Counted from the first letter of the stretch, positions 1-7,456 are shown. The stretch: 8,562 nt of DNA from Cycloclasticus sp. (GCA_012960055.1 DUCA01000014.1:1-8562); one strand, 5' to 3'. The notes: a model not told the origin generated them from the sequence alone. Numbers and translations: made by a program.

Positions 1-1
1 C

Positions 2-1042
2 GATGATTTAGAGTCCCAAGTAGAAAAACTTCAACGATTACTCGCGTTGAAAGACCAGCAACTCGCTCAGTTACAATTTGTTAAACCGCCACCGCCTATT
101 GAAAAATCTATGGTTACAGCTGACGGTGATAGCAATCTACCTCTGTACGGTGGGGGCCTAGCCGTTGCGTTACTGGGTTTGTTCTTGGCACGTCGAAGTA
201 AAAAGCCATCGCCTGAAAAAAACGACCTTCCATTCGCGCCAAACACTGCAGATGCAACTGATACCCTCGATGATACGAACGACAATCAACCCATTCTCGA
301 AGTTAAAGAAACCACTATAGAGCCCACCTTTATTGGAGAAGAACCTCTATTAAGTGAGCTAAGCCCCAGTGAGCTCGATGCCAGCTCGCAAACACAAGAA
401 GCCAACCCTCTAACAGAGTGCGATGTATATATAGCATACGGTCACTACCAACAAGCAGAAGACTTAATGCAAAATGCACTAGAAACTGAGCCTGCTAACG
501 TAAATTACAAACTTAAATTATTGGATGTTCACTTTGCAGCTGCAAACGCTGGGGCATTCGAAAAAGTGGCAAAAACTCTAGAGTCACTTAAACAGTCGGA
601 TGCAGATACGTGGAATAGCATTGCCGATATGAGCAAGGATCTTTGCCCTAACTCATCCCTGTTCCTTTCTCCTTTGAGTCAAAAAACACAAACTGAAGCA
701 AGCAATGAAATTGAAGCTGCGGCGGTAATTGAATTAGACTTACCTGGCGACTCTGAAACAATACGATCATCAGACAACACAGCAGAAACTGAAAATAACG
801 ATGACTTTGATTTTGATTTTGGCCTAATGAAAAATAAACCGTTAGATGAAATTACAGAACTAGAAATAGGTGATTCATCTATCGATGTTGCTGAAAACGA
901 TTTAGATACCAAACTTGCACTAGCTCAGGCATCCATCGATATGCAAGACATTGAATCAGCACGTGAAGCGCTCAATGAAGTAATTTTGGCAGGTGATGAC
1001 GAACAAAAAAGTAACGCTCAAACTATGCTCGAAAAGTTATAA
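2..1042 (+). CDS. fimV: FimV/TspA-like polar hub protein, C-terminal part (5' end outside window)
   Basis: The frame is open from the first complete codon at base 2, so the gene starts before the window; 346 residues are visible. In order they show a charged coiled-coil stretch (about 1-27, with LESQVEKLQRLLALKDQQ), a proline run, one membrane segment (about 46-64, GGGLAVALLGLFLARR), a long acidic linker, a TPR-like region (YIAYGHYQQAEDLM, then YKLKLLDVHFAAAN) and a C-terminal block (LDTKLALAQASIDMQD, then AREALNEVILAGDDEQ). That layout and the end block match the FimV C-terminal family. FimV proteins are inner-membrane, peptidoglycan-linked organisers of the cell pole that act in type IV pilus assembly and twitching. 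The missing N-terminus should hold the LysM domain. In many gammaproteobacteria truA follows fimV; here the sox operon does. The family call is firm, the exact role is inferred. Confidence 0.88.
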   Translation, partial: DDLESQVEKLQRLLALKDQQLAQLQFVKPPPPIEKSMVTADGDSNLPLYGGGLAVALLGLFLARRSKKPSPEKNDLPFAPNTADATDTLDDTNDNQPILEVKETTIEPTFIGEEPLLSELSPSELDASSQTQEANPLTECDVYIAYGHYQQAEDLMQNALETEPANVNYKLKLLDVHFAAANAGAFEKVAKTLESLKQSDADTWNSIADMSKDLCPNSSLFLSPLSQKTQTEASNEIEAAAVIELDLPGDSETIRSSDNTAETENNDDFDFDFGLMKNKPLDEITELEIGDSSIDVAENDLDTKLALAQASIDMQDIESAREALNEVILAGDDEQKSNAQTMLEKL

Positions 1043-1054
1043 AAACCATGGTTT
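1043..1054. repeat. 12-bp perfect palindrome after fimV stop
   Basis: AAACCATGGTTT is a perfect palindrome starting directly after the fimV TAA stop. It has no GC-rich stem and only a short T tract, so it is a poor Rho-independent terminator. It could be an operator-type site or chance. Confidence 0.3.
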
Positions 1055-1073
1055 AATATAGCTTTTCGCTACA

Positions 1074-1100
1074 TTGATATTCTAATAACTGTTATACAAT
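1074..1100 (+). promoter_or_regulatory. Candidate sigma-70 promoter for the sox operon
   Basis: TTGATA at 1074-1079 resembles a -35 box and TACAAT at 1095-1100 resembles a -10 box with one mismatch to TATAAT. The spacer is 15 bp, shorter than the preferred 17, so the call is weak. It lies in the only gap upstream of soxC, where an operon promoter is expected. Confidence 0.3.
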
Positions 1101-1109
1101 CACCCACAC

Positions 1110-1138
1110 AATAATGATGAAGTAGACAAAAATAATGA
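1110..1138 (+). repeat. Direct repeat AATAATGA upstream of soxC
   Basis: AATAATGA occurs at 1110-1117 and again at 1131-1138, a period of 21 bp or about two helical turns. Both copies lie between the promoter candidate and the soxC start. The geometry suits a regulator binding one DNA face, but in AT-rich DNA it may be chance. Confidence 0.25.
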
Positions 1139-1152
1139 CGTAGGCAAGGCAA

Positions 1153-2463
1153 ATGTCCGAATCAAAAAAAACTGAAAGCACCAAAGAGTATCTTGCTGGA
1201 TTAGCATATAAAGTTCCTTCTTCTTCAAGAAGAGATTTTCTTAAAAAAGGTGTTAAATTTAGTACCGGTCTAGCCGCTACTGCCGTAACAGGCGAAGCCA
1301 TCTCAGACAACCTTCCACCTAACATTCCTAGCTGGAGTAAATCCTTAGGCACCGGCGTTGTCTCGACACCTTACGGCATACCTTCAAAATTTGAAAACAA
1401 TGTCATACGCCGTACTGTGCCCTGGTTAACGGCTAACAAAATTTCCTCTATCAGTATGTCTCCAATTCAGGAGCTCAAAGGAATTATTACGCCGAATGGT
1501 CTGGTATTCGAAAGGTACCACGCGGGCGCACCAATCGTTAACCCTGAAGAACACCGCCTAATGATTCATGGCTTGGTGGATAACCCACTCATTTTCACCA
1601 TGGACGATTTAATGCGATTCCCTTCTGAATCGGTCATTAACTTCCTTGAATGCCCTGCTAATGGCGGCATGGAATGGCGTGGACCACAAATGGAAGCGCT
1701 ACAGTTCACGCACGGCATGATCAGTTGTTGTGAATGGACAGGTGTTCGTTTATCAACGCTGTTAGCAGAAGTTGGTGTGCAAACAAAAGGCAAATGGGTT
1801 CTCGCTGAAGGCGCTGATGGTGCAGGCATGAGTCGTAGCATCCCGATGGACAAAGCCTTAGACGATGCACTTATTGTTTATGCGCAAAACGGCGAAAAAC
1901 TACGTCCCGAACAAGGTTACCCTGTTCGCCTATTCAACCCAGGTTGGGAAGGCAACACTTCCGTTAAATGGCTACGTCGCTTGAAAATTGGTGATCAACC
2001 ATGGCACCACCGCGAAGAAACGTCTAAATACACCGACTTAATGCCTGATGGACGCGCGCGTCGCTTCTCGTACGAGCAAGAAGCCAACTCGGTGATCACC
2101 TCACCTTGCCCAGAAAACCCTTGGGGTCAAAAAGGCTCTTATGAAATTGAAGGCTTGGCTTGGAGTGGCCGCGGCAAAATCAAACACGTTGACGTTTCCA
2201 TCGATGGCGGCGTTACTTGGCGACCTGCCCGTCTAAAAGGCCTCGTGCTCGCAAAAGCACTCAGCCGCTTCTCACTACCATTTAAGTGGGATGGCGCACC
2301 GGCCTTATTACAAAGTCGTGCCATTGATGAAACCGGTTACGTACAACCAACTATCACACAACTGCGTGACGTTCGCGGAACGAATTCTATTTATCACAAA
2401 AACTCCATCCATACATGGCAATTGCAACACAATGGGGAAATTAAAAATGTTCAGCTTAAATAA
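1153..2463 (+). CDS. soxC: SoxC, molybdopterin subunit of the sulfane dehydrogenase SoxCD
   Basis: This 436-residue protein matches the sulfite oxidase family at full SoxC length. A twin-arginine signal (SSRRDFLKK, R26-R27) predicts folded export by Tat with the cofactor bound. The molybdenum-binding domain covers roughly residues 100-290. The expected molybdenum-ligating cysteine is C167 in LECPANGG, followed by MEWRGPQM and the substrate/cofactor region GYPVRLFNPGWEGNTSVKWL. The C-terminal dimerisation domain follows (about 300-430, with VDVSIDGGVTWRPA). With SoxD it removes six electrons from SoxY-bound sulfane sulfur in the periplasm. The ATG at 1153 has only a weak AAGG-type ribosome site about 4 bases upstream. 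The end overlaps soxD by 17 bp, which suggests translational coupling. It differs from free sulfite dehydrogenase (SorA) mainly by its position beside soxD and inside the sox cluster. Confidence 0.95.
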   Translation: MSESKKTESTKEYLAGLAYKVPSSSRRDFLKKGVKFSTGLAATAVTGEAISDNLPPNIPSWSKSLGTGVVSTPYGIPSKFENNVIRRTVPWLTANKISSISMSPIQELKGIITPNGLVFERYHAGAPIVNPEEHRLMIHGLVDNPLIFTMDDLMRFPSESVINFLECPANGGMEWRGPQMEALQFTHGMISCCEWTGVRLSTLLAEVGVQTKGKWVLAEGADGAGMSRSIPMDKALDDALIVYAQNGEKLRPEQGYPVRLFNPGWEGNTSVKWLRRLKIGDQPWHHREETSKYTDLMPDGRARRFSYEQEANSVITSPCPENPWGQKGSYEIEGLAWSGRGKIKHVDVSIDGGVTWRPARLKGLVLAKALSRFSLPFKWDGAPALLQSRAIDETGYVQPTITQLRDVRGTNSIYHKNSIHTWQLQHNGEIKNVQLK

Positions 2464-3379
2464 ATTTCTGATCACACTTTCTTTAGTTGCCATAACACTA
2501 TTGCCTGTCGCGGCTTTTGCTGGCGACATAGGTCATTATGGTATTGGTAAAACAGCCACGGCTAAAGAAATAGCGGGTTGGGACATTGATGTTCGCTCAG
2601 ATGGCAAAGGCCTACCTAAAGGAGAAGGTTCCGTAGCACAAGGCGAGCCCTTGTACGAAGCAAAATGCGCATCCTGCCACGGTTTATTTGGTGAAGGCGA
2701 AGGCCGTTGGCCTCCTTTAGCCGGTGGTGAAGATTCTTTAACCGAAGACCGCCCAGAAAAGACCGTAGGCAGTTATTGGCCTTATGTTTCAACACTCTGG
2801 GACTATATCAATAGAGCAATGCCATTCCCTGCTCCACAGTCATTGACACCCCACGAAGTGTACGCAATTTCAGCTTACATACTGTATCTAAATGACCTAG
2901 TAGAGGACGACTTTGTGTTAACACAAAGTAATTTAGCATCCATAAAAATGCCTAATGAAGCGAATTTCTACATTGATAATCGCCCAGACACGAGCAACAC
3001 ACGGTGCATGAAAGACTGCAAAGACCCAAGCAAAATTATTATAGTTGAATCTCTACGTGGCATCACGCCCGAGCAAGAAAAAGAAGCAATAGAAGAAGCA
3101 TCAACAAAAACCACACTCAGTGCAGCGGCTATAGAAGGCAAAGCGACTTACACAACAAGCTGCTTGGCTTGTCATGATAGCGGTATTGCAGGCGCACCGA
3201 TGGTTAGCGACAAAGGTGCTTGGGCTGAAAGGCTAGAACAAGGCATGGATACCGTTGTGAATCACGCCATCAATGGTTTTAGCGGTGACAAAGGCATGAT
3301 GCCTCCAAAAGGCGGCAACCTCTCACTAACGAATGAACAGGTTAAAAACGCTGTTCAATACATGATTGAGGCAGAATAA
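2447..3379 (+). CDS. soxD: SoxD, diheme cytochrome c subunit of SoxCD
   Basis: The frame runs upstream into soxC, but ATG 2447 is chosen because GGGG lies 9 bases before it and the protein then starts with a Sec signal (cleavage predicted after residue 25, AAFA). An ATG at 2432 is the alternative. The 310-residue product has two cytochrome c domains. The first has CASCH (C74, C77, H78) with a possible axial Met at M125 (RAMPFPAP). The second has CLACH (C239, C242, H243) with a possible axial Met at M285 (MMPPKGG). A charged linker (about 195-225) separates them. It accepts electrons from SoxC in the periplasm and passes them to the respiratory chain. It seems shorter than the roughly 380-residue Paracoccus protein, but both haem sites are complete. 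The stop is 1 bp before the soxX start. Confidence 0.93.
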   Translation: MFSLNKFLITLSLVAITLLPVAAFAGDIGHYGIGKTATAKEIAGWDIDVRSDGKGLPKGEGSVAQGEPLYEAKCASCHGLFGEGEGRWPPLAGGEDSLTEDRPEKTVGSYWPYVSTLWDYINRAMPFPAPQSLTPHEVYAISAYILYLNDLVEDDFVLTQSNLASIKMPNEANFYIDNRPDTSNTRCMKDCKDPSKIIIVESLRGITPEQEKEAIEEASTKTTLSAAAIEGKATYTTSCLACHDSGIAGAPMVSDKGAWAERLEQGMDTVVNHAINGFSGDKGMMPPKGGNLSLTNEQVKNAVQYMIEAE

Positions 3380-3380
3380 A

Positions 3381-3713
3381 ATGCCCATAAACGCATTATT
3401 TACCGCACTCCTTTTTACTTTACTGTCTAATATTGCCTTCGCAGATGCAATAGAAGGTAAAAAAATTGCCTTTGATCGCGCAAAAGGTAACTGCTTAGCC
3501 TGTCATTCAATAGACGACGGCGAAATGCCTGGAAACATAGGTCCACCGCTAATTGTTATGCAAGCAAGATTCCCAGACCGTGCTGTACTTAAAGCACAGA
3601 TTTGGGACGCAACAGCAAAAAATTCAATTTCAATCATGCCTCCATTCGGAAAACACCATATTCTTACTGATGGTGAAATTGAGAAGTTACTCGATTATTT
3701 ATACACTCTTTAA
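3381..3713 (+). CDS. soxX: SoxX, monohaem cytochrome c subunit of SoxXA
   Basis: The 110-residue product starts at ATG 3381, with GAGG at 3368-3371 as ribosome site; that site lies inside the end of soxD, and the gap is 1 bp. A longer TTG start in the same frame would spoil the signal peptide. The Sec signal ends near residue 21 (NIAFA). The haem site is CLACH (C38, C41, H42) and the likely axial ligand is M86 in IMPPFGKH. The blocks MPGNIGPPL and ARFPDRAVLKAQIWDAT are typical of SoxX, as is the ending LLDYLYTL. SoxX pairs with SoxA in the periplasm to couple thiosulfate oxidatively to the SoxY cysteine and takes up the electrons released. It is separated from soxA here by soxYZ, a common arrangement. 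Confidence 0.95.
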   Translation: MPINALFTALLFTLLSNIAFADAIEGKKIAFDRAKGNCLACHSIDDGEMPGNIGPPLIVMQARFPDRAVLKAQIWDATAKNSISIMPPFGKHHILTDGEIEKLLDYLYTL

Positions 3714-3734
3714 CCCATAGCAACTGGAGAAAAT

Positions 3735-4193
3735 ATGGCTATTTCACGTAGAAAATTTTTAAACATGTTAACTGTCGGTTCTGCCGCCTGTTTAACACTA
3801 CTCACCCCAATAACAGCTTGGTCAGCTTGGGCGAGCGATGCATTTAATGCAACTCAGTCTGAAGATGCGTATAAAAATTTATTGGGCGCAACTGAAACCA
3901 TTGACAGTGACGAAGTAAAACTTAAAGTGCCTAAAATTGCAGAAAATGGCGGCGCGGTTCCTGTGTCAGTTAAAACAAGCATGAAAGGCGTTGAATCTAT
4001 CAGCCTCTTCGTTAAAAACAACCCGCAGCCTTTAACTGCGTCATTCCAAATCCCAGCAGGCACAATAGCGAACGTTTCTACACGTATTCGCTTAGCTCAA
4101 ACCAGTACGGTGACGGCCGTGATCAAAGCTAACGGCAAGCTATACAGCAAAAGCCAAGAAGTAAAAGTAACTATTGGCGGCTGCGGCGGCTAA
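3735..4193 (+). CDS. soxY: SoxY, sulfur-carrier subunit of SoxYZ
   Basis: The 152-residue protein has a twin-arginine signal (ISRRKFLNML, R5-R6) and ends in the SoxY signature GGCGG, with carrier cysteine C150 on the flexible C-terminal arm. Residues about 38-145 form the immunoglobulin-like SoxY fold (for example GGAVPVSVKTSMKGVESISL). Thiosulfate and its oxidation intermediates stay covalently bound to this cysteine while SoxXA, SoxB and SoxCD act on them. GGAG at 3726-3729 gives a good ribosome site 5 bases before the ATG. SoxZ has no obvious export signal, so it probably crosses the membrane in complex with SoxY by Tat. The soxY-soxZ gap is 22 bp. Confidence 0.97.
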   Translation: MAISRRKFLNMLTVGSAACLTLLTPITAWSAWASDAFNATQSEDAYKNLLGATETIDSDEVKLKVPKIAENGGAVPVSVKTSMKGVESISLFVKNNPQPLTASFQIPAGTIANVSTRIRLAQTSTVTAVIKANGKLYSKSQEVKVTIGGCGG

Positions 4194-4215
4194 AGCACAA
4201 AATTCGGAGATTAAA

Positions 4216-4518
4216 ATGAAAGTTAAAGCAAAAGTAAAAAACAACATTACGTCGGTTCGACTACTAGCTAAACACCCAATGGAAACAGGCCGCCGTGTTA
4301 ATAAAGAAACCGGCGAAAAGATTCCTGCAAAGTACATTCAGGAACTAACCTGCGAATATAACGGAAAAGTAGTATTCGTCGCTCACTTCGGAACATCTGT
4401 ATCGCAAAACCCATACCTTGCATTCTCATTTGAAGGCGGCACGAAAGGTGACAGCTTGCAACTTCGTTGGAACGATAACACCGGCGATGTAGATAAAACA
4501 GAAGCCAGAATAAAATAA
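4216..4518 (+). CDS. soxZ: SoxZ, partner subunit of SoxYZ carrier complex
   Basis: The 100-residue product starts at ATG 4216 with GGAG at 4206-4209. An in-frame upstream TTG that overlaps soxY is rejected because it adds an alanine-rich lead not typical of SoxZ. No signal peptide is present, as is normal for the family. Recognisable SoxZ blocks are VRLLAKHPMETGRR, PAKYIQELTCEYNGK and ISO-type beta strands such as PYLAFSFEGGTKGDSLQLRW near the C-terminus. It forms the heterodimer with SoxY and presents the swinging arm to the other Sox enzymes. It lies 8 bp before soxA and 22 bp after soxY. Confidence 0.96.
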   Translation: MKVKAKVKNNITSVRLLAKHPMETGRRVNKETGEKIPAKYIQELTCEYNGKVVFVAHFGTSVSQNPYLAFSFEGGTKGDSLQLRWNDNTGDVDKTEARIK

Positions 4519-4526
4519 TATCGGTC

Positions 4527-5360
4527 ATGAAAAATCTTCTTCGTGCAATCGTTACAGGAGTTTTACTTACGTCGACATTTATTGTTAATGCGACACCTGA
4601 ACAAGACAAAGAAACCTTTCAGCGTTTTTACGCTGAAAGGTTTCCTAATCTAGCCAAAGAAGATTTTGTTAATGGCGTGTACGCGCTTGACCAAGACGCC
4701 CGTGACCAGTGGGAAGCCATGAACGACTTCCCACCTTACGAAGAAAATCTTGAAGCAGGCGAAGAGTTATTCAACGCGCCTTTCGCCAATGGCAAAAACT
4801 ACGCCAGTTGTTTTGAAAATAGCGGCGAAAATATTCGCCAAAACTACCCAATGTTTGATGGCAAACGTAATATGGTCATTACTCTAGAACTTGCCATTAA
4901 CGAATGCAGAACAAACAATGGTGAAGAAACATTAGCCTACAAAAAAGGGGCTTTAGCAAAAATCTCAGCTTATATGGCATCGACTTCTGAAGACTCCGTA
5001 TTAAACATTGTTATTCCTAACAATGAAAAAGCACTAGCCGCTTACCAAGCAGGAAAACAATATTTCTATTCCAAACGTGGGCAGCTGAACTTCTCATGCG
5101 CTAATTGTCATGTACAAAATGTGGGGCGTAAAGCACGTTCAGAAACACTAAGTCCTGCACTCGGTCACCCTACTCACTTTCCAGTATATCGCATGGCTTG
5201 GGGGAATTTTGGTACGTTACATAGACGCTTTGCTTCTTGCAACAAACAAGTACGCGCACAACCGTTAGCGGGACAAAGCGAAGCGTATAGAAATTTAGAA
5301 TATTTCTTAACCTACATGAACAATGGCCTACCGATTAACGGCCCAGCATCTAGAAAGTAA
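4527..5360 (+). CDS. soxA: SoxA, catalytic c-type cytochrome of SoxXA (single-haem type)
   Basis: The 277-residue protein has a Sec signal (cleavage near residue 22, FIVNA). The C-terminal haem motif is CANCH (C191, C194, H195). The catalytic cysteine that ligates haem and forms a persulfide is C238 in RRFASCNKQVRAQP, followed by the family block EYRNLEYFLTYMNNGLPING. The N-terminal haem motif of diheme SoxA is absent: only C95 (YASCFENSG) and C127 (INECRTN) remain, and in single-haem SoxA the corresponding pair forms a disulfide. SoxXA joins thiosulfate to SoxY C150 in the periplasm. The ATG lies 8 bp after soxZ, with no clear Shine-Dalgarno site, so coupling to soxZ translation is likely. 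A perfect 15-bp hairpin sits in codons 29-40 and is listed separately. Confidence 0.96.
   Translation: MKNLLRAIVTGVLLTSTFIVNATPEQDKETFQRFYAERFPNLAKEDFVNGVYALDQDARDQWEAMNDFPPYEENLEAGEELFNAPFANGKNYASCFENSGENIRQNYPMFDGKRNMVITLELAINECRTNNGEETLAYKKGALAKISAYMASTSEDSVLNIVIPNNEKALAAYQAGKQYFYSKRGQLNFSCANCHVQNVGRKARSETLSPALGHPTHFPVYRMAWGNFGTLHRRFASCNKQVRAQPLAGQSEAYRNLEYFLTYMNNGLPINGPASRK
4611..4644 (+). repeat. Perfect 15-bp inverted repeat with TTTT loop inside soxA
   Basis: The left arm GAAACCTTTCAGCGT (4611-4625) is exactly complementary to the right arm ACGCTGAAAGGTTTC (4630-4644), with four T between. The arms encode ETFQR and YAERF of mature SoxA, a segment whose charged and aromatic pattern (RFYAERFPN) is normal for SoxA. 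No U run follows, so it is not a standard terminator. It would form a strong mRNA hairpin about 85 bases after the start codon, and could affect ribosome passage, RNA stability or processing. Confidence 0.8.
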
Positions 5361-5375
5361 ATGGGGTCATAAACG

Positions 5376-5687
5376 ATGAACATTAAAGCGCTATTACTTT
5401 CAATTTTATTAACTAACTTAGGCTTTATTACCTCAGTGCATGCGGATGATAAATCAGACGCGCAAAGTGCCATTGAGAATGCTCAATCACTTTGGGACCA
5501 GAGTATTGCTGTAGGTCACGAATGGAACACCATCAAACCCCTCATCGCTCAAGCAAAACAAGCCCTACAGGAAAACGATTTTGCAAAGGCTATAGCCTTA
5601 GCTAAAGAAGCTTCTGCACAATCAAAACACGCGATTATTCAAGCCGAACTCGAACAAACAAACTGGGTTAACAATCTGCCCAAGTAG
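5376..5687 (+). CDS. soxK: SoxK-like SoxXA-binding protein (SAXB)
   Basis: This small protein of 103 residues has a Sec signal ending near residue 23 (SVHA). The mature part is almost all helix, with repeated alanine-rich heptad-like blocks (AIENAQSLWDQSIAVGHEW, then LIAQAKQALQENDFAKAIAL, then AKEASAQSKHAIIQAELEQ). It contains no cysteine. The fold pattern, size and position between soxA and soxB match the SoxXA-binding proteins known from Chlorobium (order XYZA-K-B) and betaproteobacteria, which bind SoxXA and raise its activity. GGGG at 5363-5366 is the ribosome site. Gaps are 15 bp before and 20 bp after. The assignment rests on position and features more than on a sharp motif. Confidence 0.78.
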   Translation: MNIKALLLSILLTNLGFITSVHADDKSDAQSAIENAQSLWDQSIAVGHEWNTIKPLIAQAKQALQENDFAKAIALAKEASAQSKHAIIQAELEQTNWVNNLPK

Positions 5688-5707
5688 TTCACCATAGGAC
5701 TTAACAC

Positions 5708-7456
5708 ATGAATCGTAGAGAATTTAACCAACTACTCACAGCAGGTGCGATAGCAGGCATCTTACCTAAAACAAGTTTGGCTTTTTCAAGTGTTAAACCG
5801 AATTACGATATACCGCAAAAAGGTAATGCCCGCCTACTCCACATTACCGATTGTCACGCACAACTTAAGCCGATTTATTTTAGGGAACCCAATGTAAACA
5901 TGGGCCTAAATGAGGCTTTAGGTAAAACACCCCACGTTGTTGGCGACGCTTTTTTAAAGAAAAACAAACTAACTAAAAATTCAATGGAGGCGCACGCCTT
6001 TACCTACTTGAATTTTAACGCTGCTGCTAAAGAGTACGGAAAAGTCGGTGGCTTCGCCCATTTGAGCACCTTAATTAAATCGCTTAGAGCATCAGTCGGC
6101 GACAATGACAACAGCTTATTGCTCGATGGCGGTGATACATGGCAAGGGTCTGCTACCGCCTATTGGACACGCGGCAAAGACATGGTTCAAGCCGCTAATT
6201 TGCTTGGCGTTGACGTGATGACGGGGCACTGGGAATTTACTTATCAAGACGAAGAAGTTTTCTCAAACGTGGATGATTTTAACGGTGAGTTTCTAGCACA
6301 AAATATCAAATTAACAGAGGATGCGTTATTTGAAGGTAGCCGTGCACATGATGAAGATACAGGCCATGTATTCAAACCTTACACAATCAAAGAAATTAAT
6401 GGTCATAGAATAGCCATTATTGGTCAAGCATTCCCTTACACGCCGGTAGCCAACCCAAAACGATTTATTCCTGATTGGAGCTTTGGTATTCAAAATGAAG
6501 ACCTACAAGAGCTTGTAAACGACATCAAAGAGAACGAAAAGCCAGCCGCTATTGTCGTTTTGTCACATAACGGAATGGATGTTGATTTAAAACTCGCATC
6601 CGTTGTTACAGGAATCGATTTTATCCTTGGTGGTCATACACACGATGGCGTACCTATTCCCGTGACAGTTAAAAACAGCGGCGGCGAAACCGTTGTTACT
6701 AACGCAGGTTCAAACGGAAAATTTGTTGGCGTACTGGATTTAAACTTAACTAACGGCAAACTGAAAGGTTACGAATACCATCTACTTCCTGTGTTCTCGA
6801 ACTTCATTAAAGCGGATTCTGAAATGGCGGCACTGATTGATGAGATTCGTAAACCTCATCTAGAAAAATTAAACGAAGAACTCGCCGTTACCGAATCACT
6901 GCTCTACCGACGCGGTAACTTTAACGGTACGTTTGATCAGCTTATTTGTGACGCCTTGCGGCATGAACTGAATGCCGAAATCTCCCTCTCACCTGGTTTT
7001 AGATGGGGTACCACGGTATTACCGGGACAAGCTGTTACCTTTGAACACGTGATGGACCAAACCTGCATTACCTATCCCGAAACCTATGCTCGAGATATGT
7101 TGGGTAATGAAATTAAAGCTATATTAGAAGACGTCGCAGACAACCTCTTCCACCCCGACCCGTTCTATCAACAAGGGGGAGATATGGTACGCGTGGGCGG
7201 CATGAATTACATTTGCGACCCAACCGCATTATCAGGTAAACGCATTTCAAACATGACACTTGATAACGGAAAATTAATTGAAGCAAATAAATACTACAAA
7301 GTAGCCGGCTGGGCAACCGTAGGCTCTGTGGCGCCAGGGAAACCCATTTGGGAAGTTGTTTCAAGTTATCTAAGAAACCAAAAGACCGTGAATATCACCA
7401 ATATCAATTCACCCAAGTTAAGAAATCTAGGGAATAACCCTGGTATCTTTTTATAG
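5708..7456 (+). CDS. soxB: SoxB, dimanganese thiosulfohydrolase
   Basis: The 582-residue protein has a twin-arginine start (NRREFNQLLTAGA, R3-R4) and the two domains of the 5'-nucleotidase superfamily. In the metallophosphatase-like domain the metal ligand set is visible as D48 and H50 (HITDCHAQ), D143 (DGGDTWQGS), a following GHWEFTY block (H174), H287 (LSHNGMD) and H310/H312 (GGHTHDG). The GHWEF form, in place of the GNHEF of nucleotidases, separates SoxB from them. The C-terminal domain (about 390-560) has FDQLICDALRHELNAEISLS and QQGGDMVRVGG. It hydrolyses the S-sulfonate on SoxY to release sulfate in the periplasm. AGGA at 5696-5699 precedes the ATG. It is the last intact gene of the operon, and its stop codon overlaps an inverted repeat. 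Confidence 0.97.
   Translation: MNRREFNQLLTAGAIAGILPKTSLAFSSVKPNYDIPQKGNARLLHITDCHAQLKPIYFREPNVNMGLNEALGKTPHVVGDAFLKKNKLTKNSMEAHAFTYLNFNAAAKEYGKVGGFAHLSTLIKSLRASVGDNDNSLLLDGGDTWQGSATAYWTRGKDMVQAANLLGVDVMTGHWEFTYQDEEVFSNVDDFNGEFLAQNIKLTEDALFEGSRAHDEDTGHVFKPYTIKEINGHRIAIIGQAFPYTPVANPKRFIPDWSFGIQNEDLQELVNDIKENEKPAAIVVLSHNGMDVDLKLASVVTGIDFILGGHTHDGVPIPVTVKNSGGETVVTNAGSNGKFVGVLDLNLTNGKLKGYEYHLLPVFSNFIKADSEMAALIDEIRKPHLEKLNEELAVTESLLYRRGNFNGTFDQLICDALRHELNAEISLSPGFRWGTTVLPGQAVTFEHVMDQTCITYPETYARDMLGNEIKAILEDVADNLFHPDPFYQQGGDMVRVGGMNYICDPTALSGKRISNMTLDNGKLIEANKYYKVAGWATVGSVAPGKPIWEVVSSYLRNQKTVNITNINSPKLRNLGNNPGIFL

Noticed and set aside
47..49. TTG as start of the fimV-like gene
   Set aside because: The same frame stays open to the window edge and already reads as coiled coil, so the gene is cut by the edge.
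2291..2446. Longer N-terminus of soxD inside soxC
   Set aside because: The added residues are out-of-frame soxC sequence and would bury the signal peptide; ATG 2447 with GGGG upstream is better.
3366..3380. TTG start for soxX
   Set aside because: It would precede the Sec signal with five charged or polar residues, and ATG 3381 has a well-spaced GAGG.
4174..4215. TTG start for soxZ overlapping the soxY end
   Set aside because: The alanine-rich lead is a frame-shifted reading of the SoxY GGCGG codons; ATG 4216 has GGAG upstream.
7119..7364. Minus-strand frame antisense to soxB
   Set aside because: It lies wholly within well-conserved soxB codons and shows no protein family pattern.
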